Source of the DNA: Linnemannia elongata
Taxonomy: Eukaryota; Mortierellomycota; Mortierellomycetes; Mortierellales; Mortierellaceae
Length of the DNA stretch: 64,000 nucleotides
Direction of reading: 5' to 3'
NCBI GenBank assembly: GCA_036320915.1
Contig: JAXBDG010000001.1
Span: 248,001-312,000, forward strand
The notes below the pieces were generated by a model. It saw only the letters and a program-made list of their open reading frames with translations. It did not search any database and had not been told where the DNA came from. Positions 58,754 to 64,000 of the stretch are shown here, piece after piece. The position numbers and the translations under genes are program-made. Positions within the stretch are counted from its first letter, which is position 1, and each line of letters starts with the position of its first letter.

Positions 58754-59719
58754 TTAAGAAGAAAAAGGAATACATTGCCCAATAGTAGTTAGTAAAAAAA
58801 GTTGAAAAGTACCTTGGGGCCCAAAGACAGGAGCACGGTGGTCGAGGAGGGACGAGGAACCAGAGCCACCGCAACGGAGCATCGCCCGCGAGGTTGACGA
58901 ACGGGCACCGGCCGCATAGGTCGGCGCAAGATCAATCGCTGGACTGGGCTGCAGGATCAGATTAGGCGCAGGAGAATAAAGCGAACACCGCATCAGATCC
59001 AGACTTGTACTAGCCTTGGACGATGATCCCGACCTCAGGGGTGATTTCAGAATAGACACCGTCGAGGGCGACCATGACGAGGAATATGGATTCACAGAGA
59101 ACACTGGCGCCGACTGACTTGGTGGGGTTGTCGTTGGTGACTTGATCGATGTTGAAGCCAATGTAGATGATGATGCCGATGATGATCCAGCTCTGATGAT
59201 CCGTGTTCTTACTGTTGCAGTTACGTTTGTGGTTGCCGTTACCGTTGGAGTTGTTGTTGCTCCTGGAGATGAAGAAAGAGGAGTTGGTAGCGAAGAAGAG
59301 GAAGATGCCGTTGATCCAGAAGACGCGGGGTCAGCGAAGGAAGTAGACGAGGATGTCAGGGGAGGACTGCTCGATCGGTCTCGGAAGGAGGCAAACGTCT
59401 TGACCTTGAACCGACTACTACGCTTGGATTTGGTCTTGTGAGGAGCGACTGTTGCATCCGTGATCGAGTTGGTTGTCGCAGTGAGAGATGGGTTTGTTGA
59501 GGACGATGAGGATGAAGGAGGCGTATTGAGCGCAGTAGAGAAGTGCTGGGACGAGTTCTGTTCTGTCGGCGAGGAGGACGAGGAGGGCGGTGAGGGAGAG
59601 GGAGAGGAGGGGGTTGACGAAGAAGAGGAATTGAGTGATAACTTGCGATGAAGCGAGAAGGCATGCTTGGCCTTGAGGAACAATGCCGAGGTCTGTATTT
59701 TCAACGATAGATGCCCCAT
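58754..59719 (-). CDS. Ser/Thr-rich protein, unidentified
   Basis: ATG at 59719 opens with a basic amphipathic stretch (MGHLSLKIQTSALFLKAKHA) followed by poly-Ser/Thr/Pro and a basic patch (KTKSKRSSRFKVKTFASFRD). Read through, it is 321 residues. A good donor (CCAAG|GTACTT at 58813/58812, after HRAPVFGPQ) suggests the true first exon ends there, and the last 19 codons would then be intronic. The next exon was not found. Joining it to the F-box/WD40 frame by the nearest acceptors does not preserve phase. The short hydrophobic/basic N-terminus could be a targeting or membrane-binding segment. Function unknown. Confidence 0.55.
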   Translation of the reverse strand: MGHLSLKIQTSALFLKAKHAFSLHRKLSLNSSSSSTPSSPSPSPPSSSSSPTEQNSSQHFSTALNTPPSSSSSSTNPSLTATTNSITDATVAPHKTKSKRSSRFKVKTFASFRDRSSSPPLTSSSTSFADPASSGSTASSSSSLPTPLSSSPGATTTPTVTATTNVTATVRTRIIRAGSSSASSSTLASTSIKSPTTTPPSQSAPVFSVNPYSSSWSPSTVSILKSPLRSGSSSKASTSLDLMRCSLYSPAPNLILQPSPAIDLAPTYAAGARSSTSRAMLRCGGSGSSSLLDHRAPVFGPQGTFQLFLLTTIGQCIPFSS

Positions 59720-59944
59720 TGAAATGAAAACGACAGCAATCCAGCGGCAATGAGGGGGGGAAAGGAAAGAAGGGGATTGGGTTTGTGGTTGTGTTTGTTA
59801 GCGTCTGTTTATGTATGAAAGGATAACGTTCTGGACGAAAGTTGTTTGGGTGGTAGAGTGGGTATACAGGGTGCGGTAAGAAAGGAATGGCGGGAATAGT
59901 GGTTGTGCGATTAGAATTGGGAAAAGGGGAAGAGCGAAAGAGAG

Positions 59945-59985
<41 letters not shown>

Positions 59986-60494
59986 TGCTTTTTGGTTTTA
60001 GCGATGCTCTCTTTCTCTATTGCTTTCTGCTTTTTGTTTTTGCGCGTAGTGGTTTTGCGACAAGATGCTGCGATATAGTAGATGGGTGAGAGAGAGAGTG
60101 CGAGCGTTGTTTGTTTATGTTGTTTTTGAGTGCGTCCTTTTGCGAAAGAAAAGGAATGGGGTGTGTGCGAGGTAGCGTGAGCAAAAAGAGTTCAGTGCCT
60201 GAATATTATGAGAATGTGAATGGTTCACAAAAGGGACGACAAAAAGCAGCGGAAAAAAAATGGAGAAATATGAAAAAAGGGTCAAAGCCGTGGCTGTGAG
60301 ATCATGTTCGAACAAACAAAATAGTGAGGGGTGGAAGTAAGGAAGACAAAGAGGAAAGAAGAAAAGAGAAAGTCACTAAAGTAGACTGAATCACTCTTTT
60401 CCTCATGGACGGGTGAGGTTGATGGGGAATGAGGAATGGGGGACCCTCTTCTCTTCTTGTGGTTATTCGTTACCCTTATTGAATTCAAAGTGCA

Positions 60495-60495
60495 G

Positions 60496-60530
<35 letters not shown>
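60495..60530. repeat. (TTG)12 microsatellite
   Basis: Uninterrupted TTG triplets outside any supported gene. Confidence 0.9.
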
Positions 60531-60911
60531 AGGTTGTAGTTCAAAGGTCAGTTCCCGGGGACAACGGGAACACCATTGTTGCAGGAGGAAGAGGAGGTGT
60601 AGATTATGACATGTATATGCCTTGTCCTGTCAGCGAAGGGAAGGAAGGGTAAGGCAAACAAAAGGGGGGGCAGAGAGAAAGAGAGAGGAAGGTAAGGTGG
60701 TATGGGATGGGATGTAAGGACGGGATAAGGAGGAACCTACAGCTGTGGATTGGACCATTGTACTGGATGTGTTGGATGCAACGTGTCGATGAAGATGTGC
60801 GAATAGAGAGTGGGTGTGTGAGAAAGAGATAAGTGTCAGATGGAAGGGAGAGAGAGAGAGAGGAGCGGAAGGTTGAAAAGGGAAAAAGGCAAAAAGGACG
60901 GAGACAAAGAG

Positions 60912-60913
<2 letters not shown>

Positions 60914-60990
<77 letters not shown>
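60914..60990. repeat. (GA)38 microsatellite, 77 bp
   Basis: The longest dinucleotide repeat in the window, in a purine-rich block on the + strand. Confidence 0.95.
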
Positions 60991-60994
<4 letters not shown>

Positions 60995-61754
60995 TCCGAA
61001 GGGGAGGGGGGTTCAAAAAAGAAAGGAAGGTGGTGAGGAAGAGAAGGAGAGTGGTGGCAAAAAGGGAAGGGTATGCGTTGTCGAGGGAAGAGGGATATAC
61101 CGAGGTGGAGGGTAAAGGAGGGTGGACTGGTAAGGAAGAAAGAGAGAGAGAGAGAAATATAATCAAGGTTGAAGATGAAGGGAAAGAAAGGGCGAGAAGG
61201 AAGACAAGAAGAACACAAGAAGAAGAAAAAGAAAGAACGAAGCACACTGGTCATTTGGCCACCAGTCAAGTCTTTTTTTTTTTTTTCTTTTTTCTCGTTG
61301 ACTCCCTTTGGTCACCGACCGACACACGCCCCCTGCTGCACATTGTTCTGCGACCCCTGGTTATTATTGTATTGTCAGGTTGCCCTTCTCTTTTTTTTTT
61401 TTTTTTTTTTTTTTGTTATTCTCATTGCTCAGAGACCACTTTTCCTTCCCTATTGTTTTCCCTCCACAGTTCCCAAACGCATCGCTCGTGTATTTAAGGC
61501 AACACTCATATGAAGAACAGAGACAACACCATGTGGTATGTAATGCGCGATTCATTCGGATCCAATTCTCCCGCTTTTTTTTTCTGTCTTTACTGGATTT
61601 GTCACCGATGGACAGCACACGCCAACACCGACACACCGGTCAAAGTGGACATAAGACCATGACGACAACCAACAAAAAAATTGAGTAGCGATGAATGATT
61701 CGATTGATCCATATTCATCAAGGGAAAAAAAAAAACCTCTACTTCCAAGCTCAG

Positions 61755-61757
<3 letters not shown>

Positions 61758-61793
<36 letters not shown>
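61758..61793. repeat. Poly-A tract, 36 bases
   Basis: Intergenic homopolymer. Confidence 0.9.
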
Positions 61794-61795
<2 letters not shown>

Positions 61796-62496
61796 TCAAG
61801 GAAGAGAGGCAACTCCCGCCCTGATGCAATAACAACATGCGGGGGCTGTCGTTTGCTCGAACCACCTGCAGCACCCGTCATTGGTCTGCAGTAGAATTGT
61901 TTCCTCGGGTTCATTACTCGACCTCACCCGGATGTGGGATAATTGGTCCCTGGAGAACCATTCCTCGGGTCTCACACTCTATTACTATTATTTTGACTGA
62001 GTGACTGAAGGAGAAAGTGAGGACATAAACTGAGTGGTGTTCTGCACCATTCAACAATCACGTTCGATCAATCTTTTAAACTTTACGATTGTCCTTTTTT
62101 TATGTCTTGGTTGCTTTCTGTGTCTTTTTATCTCTCGGCTGTCGTCTTTTGTTACTTTCACACGAAATTCATGCCCTCCCATTGTTTTATGCTCATGTGG
62201 TCAAAATCAGATCCAATGCATCCCTTTTTGTTTTGATCCGAGTGGCATTAAGGAAGGGGGGGTGGATGATGCTCAGCCCAATTTCACCCAGGCCTTTTGT
62301 GCGCAAGGCACAATGGTACTCCTTAGGGAAAGCAATCCTCAATTCGCGCCTTCTCTGACGCTTTTCTTCCTTTTTCTCTTTGCCTTTTCGCCTTTCGCGA
62401 GTGAGTCGCTATTTTTTGTCGGGTAGTTTGCACAAGCGCGACAACAACGCTCTTAAACAAACAAAGAAAGAAAAGTACGCCACCAACATACAGACA

Positions 62497-62635
62497 TGGC
62501 TACATCAGAAAAGTCCGCAAAAAGAAGAGCAGCGTGGACGAACCACTCATCGCCGACTGGTCTCTCATCGAATCGCCCCTTCAACCATAAACAGCTGCAA
62601 AAACCTCATCAAGGACCATAGGCAACCATCCTCAC
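62497..62635 (+). other. Possible coding segment, unresolved frame
   Basis: One + frame ends with a protein-like tail (HGYIRKVRKKKSSVDEPLIA then DWSLIESPLQP and a stop near 62588). Another frame holds a complete 43-codon ORF (ATG at 62496, MATSEKSAKRRAAWTNHSS, stop near 62627). The third is open to 62691. Only one can be real and none has a clear start-to-stop gene model. Confidence 0.2.
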
Positions 62636-62689
62636 CGCTGATCGTATTTGCTGCAGATGGCAACACTGCCCTATCCTCGTATCTTGTTT

Positions 62690-63200
62690 GATCCATGTTG
62701 CTCCCTTTTTTTTTTTTTTTTTTTTTTTTTTGTTTGTTTCGGCGGATGTTAGTTTTTGTGGATCGCCCAAGCCTCTTCATATCCTAGATATCACATGGAT
62801 GATATGGGCAATGCGCATGATAGATGTATGGTCCATGCCCACGTCCATGTCCACTTTTCTTTCCATTCATGAACAAAATGTATAACCAGCCTACTCTCGG
62901 CAGTGCCCTTTCTATTTATGAGTTGTCCGTTGTTCTATATCCTTACTGGCAGCAGCAATACTACGATACCCCTTCCATCATCATCCTTGAAATCGTAGCT
63001 CATCATTGCCCTCCTTTCTATTGTACCATTAACAGGGTTTTAACCTCTAACACGAAATTAGAGAAGGACTAGACCAATTTCTGCATCCCTGCCTTGAACC
63101 AACCGATGGTCGTACAGAGTCCGAATGGTGGTACGCTTTCTTTATTTAAAGTGTGCATCAGTACGATTGGCACGATTGGCACAAATGTGTAAAAAATTGA
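62690..63200. other. Intergenic
   Basis: No supported gene. A poly-T run lies at 62707-62731. Confidence 0.45.
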
Positions 63201-63681
63201 GCAATTTCGTTTCCACTTTCTTATTCTGCTTGCTCTTCTACATTCTCTCTCTCTCTTTTTCTCTTTTTCTCATCACTTTCCCTTCTTCCTTTCATCCTCG
63301 ATTCTATTCCCTCCCGTCATCCTCATCATCTCTCTTCTCTTGCTCCATCTTCCTCCCTACCATCACAATCTCTTTCTCTCTTCTTCATTCTTTGATTCTA
63401 CAACTCCAAACCCAACCTTTTTTTTTTCAGGTACTGACTTGAAAGAGGCTTGTTTTTTTGGTTTGGGTCTCACTGACATTGCTGCCTTCTCCACACTCAC
63501 AAAGACTCAGCATACAGACAGCACCTATCCCATCGACCCACCCACCACACGTTACAACGGCAGCCCCTTGTCCATCCATCCCTTCTTCCTTTCCCTCTTT
63601 TCTTTTCCTGCACCCTCTTCGACCGAACATACTCCACCAACGACACCCCATTCATCCATCCTATCTGTCCATTTTCCCTTT

Positions 63682-63715
<34 letters not shown>

Positions 63716-63901
63716 CCACACCAACCCCTTCAAAAATAATCAATTTGACTCCTGCTGTCCACCTCCTTCTCTCTTACCTCTCTTCACTCTCCTTCACCAA
63801 CCACGCTGCCATCCTCTCCACTCATCCTAATCCTCATTCTTCAACTTTACCTCCAACAACAACAACAATAACAGAAACAATAGACTTGGTCATCTACAGA
63901 C
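63195..63901 (+). promoter_or_regulatory. CT-rich leader of the probable syntaxin gene
   Basis: A roughly 700-bp pyrimidine-rich + strand stretch precedes the ATG at 63902. It includes a strong acceptor (TTTTTTTTTCAG| at 63430), so the gene may have an untranslated first exon and an intron in its leader. Confidence 0.4.
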
Positions 63902-63934
63902 ATGAGTGGAAGAGATCGCTTGGCCGACTTCCAG
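63902..63934 (+). CDS. First exon of a probable syntaxin (plasma-membrane t-SNARE), partial
   Basis: ATG AGT GGA AGA GAT CGC begins an 11-codon exon, MSGRDRLADFQ, ending at a clean donor (CAG|GTACAG, phase 0). A start of the (R)DRL type followed by an intron is typical of fungal Sso1/Psy1-like syntaxins, which drive fusion of secretory vesicles with the plasma membrane. The long CT-rich leader supports a real gene start. The rest lies beyond the window, so the Qa-SNARE helix and C-terminal membrane anchor cannot be checked. Confidence 0.4.
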
Positions 63935-64000
63935 GTACAGTCCGCCTTTCTTTATTACCGTTTTAACAGTCCTTGTGAATCAAACACCAAGGATATCACT

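Larger units (their letters stand above)
59720..62490. other. Intergenic, low complexity
   Basis: No firmly supported gene. Contains (GA)n at 59950-59981, (TTG)12 at 60495-60530, (GA)n at 60914-60990 and poly-A at 61758-61793. A 130-codon + frame (62034-62426) has a middle part of ordinary composition (QIQCIPFCFDPSGIKEGGVD) but no further support. Confidence 0.45.

Overview
This is eukaryotic, fungal-type DNA. Genes are broken by short GT-AG introns of about 70-190 bp, proteins are rich in poly-Q, poly-S and poly-T tracts, and intergenic spaces are long and full of homopolymers and microsatellites. No bacterial operon, ribosome binding site or CRISPR array is visible. The gene set (GH20 hexosaminidase, Rua1-type regulator, FBXO21-like protein, fungal homeobox factor, SDHAF3) and the gene architecture fit an early-diverging filamentous fungus, most likely Mortierellomycotina. 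That placement is inference from style, not from a search.

Layout. 1-2.9 kb: CT-rich sequence with one possible small coding segment. 2998-5036 (+): secreted beta-N-acetylhexosaminidase in three exons. 5146-5812: a dispersed segment whose second copy lies inverted at 31742-32446, followed by a decayed coding remnant (5771-6116). 6642-7544 (-): a secreted protein made of thirteen 17-residue repeats. 9942-13439 (-): transcription regulator with a Rua1-type C-terminal zinc domain. 18748-20602 (-): Ser/Thr-rich protein with possible further exons down to about 17.3 kb. 25514-28858 (-): RING-finger protein in five exons, divergent from 29804-30337 (+), SDHAF3. 30866-31078 (-): unidentified C-terminal exon. 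32912-36660 (-): five-exon FBXO21-like protein (F-box, SirB1/transglutaminase-like, YccV). 37621-40706 (-): homeobox factor with a fungal C-terminal domain. 41-51.8 kb: a gene-poor, low-complexity desert. 51876-56364 (+): large unknown protein with three copies of an internal motif. 56713-58298 (-): F-box/WD40 substrate receptor. 58754-59719 (-): Ser-rich protein. 63902-63934 (+): first exon of a probable syntaxin, cut by the window end.

Functional themes. Three genes point to ubiquitin-mediated control: the RING protein and two F-box proteins. Two are transcription regulators with very long upstream regions. The rest covers cell-wall amino-sugar turnover, succinate dehydrogenase assembly and exocytosis. 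Neighbours do not form an obvious pathway cluster.

The most unusual items are the 17-residue repeat secreted protein, the roughly 0.7 kb dispersed inverted duplication, the YccV domain split by a low-complexity insert, the novel triplicated motif in the 51.9-56.4 kb gene, and a possible three-codon upstream ORF before the homeobox gene. Exon joints were worked out by eye from GT-AG signals and reading phase; total coding lengths were checked to be multiples of three for the hexosaminidase, Rua1-type, FBXO21-like, homeobox and WD40 genes.
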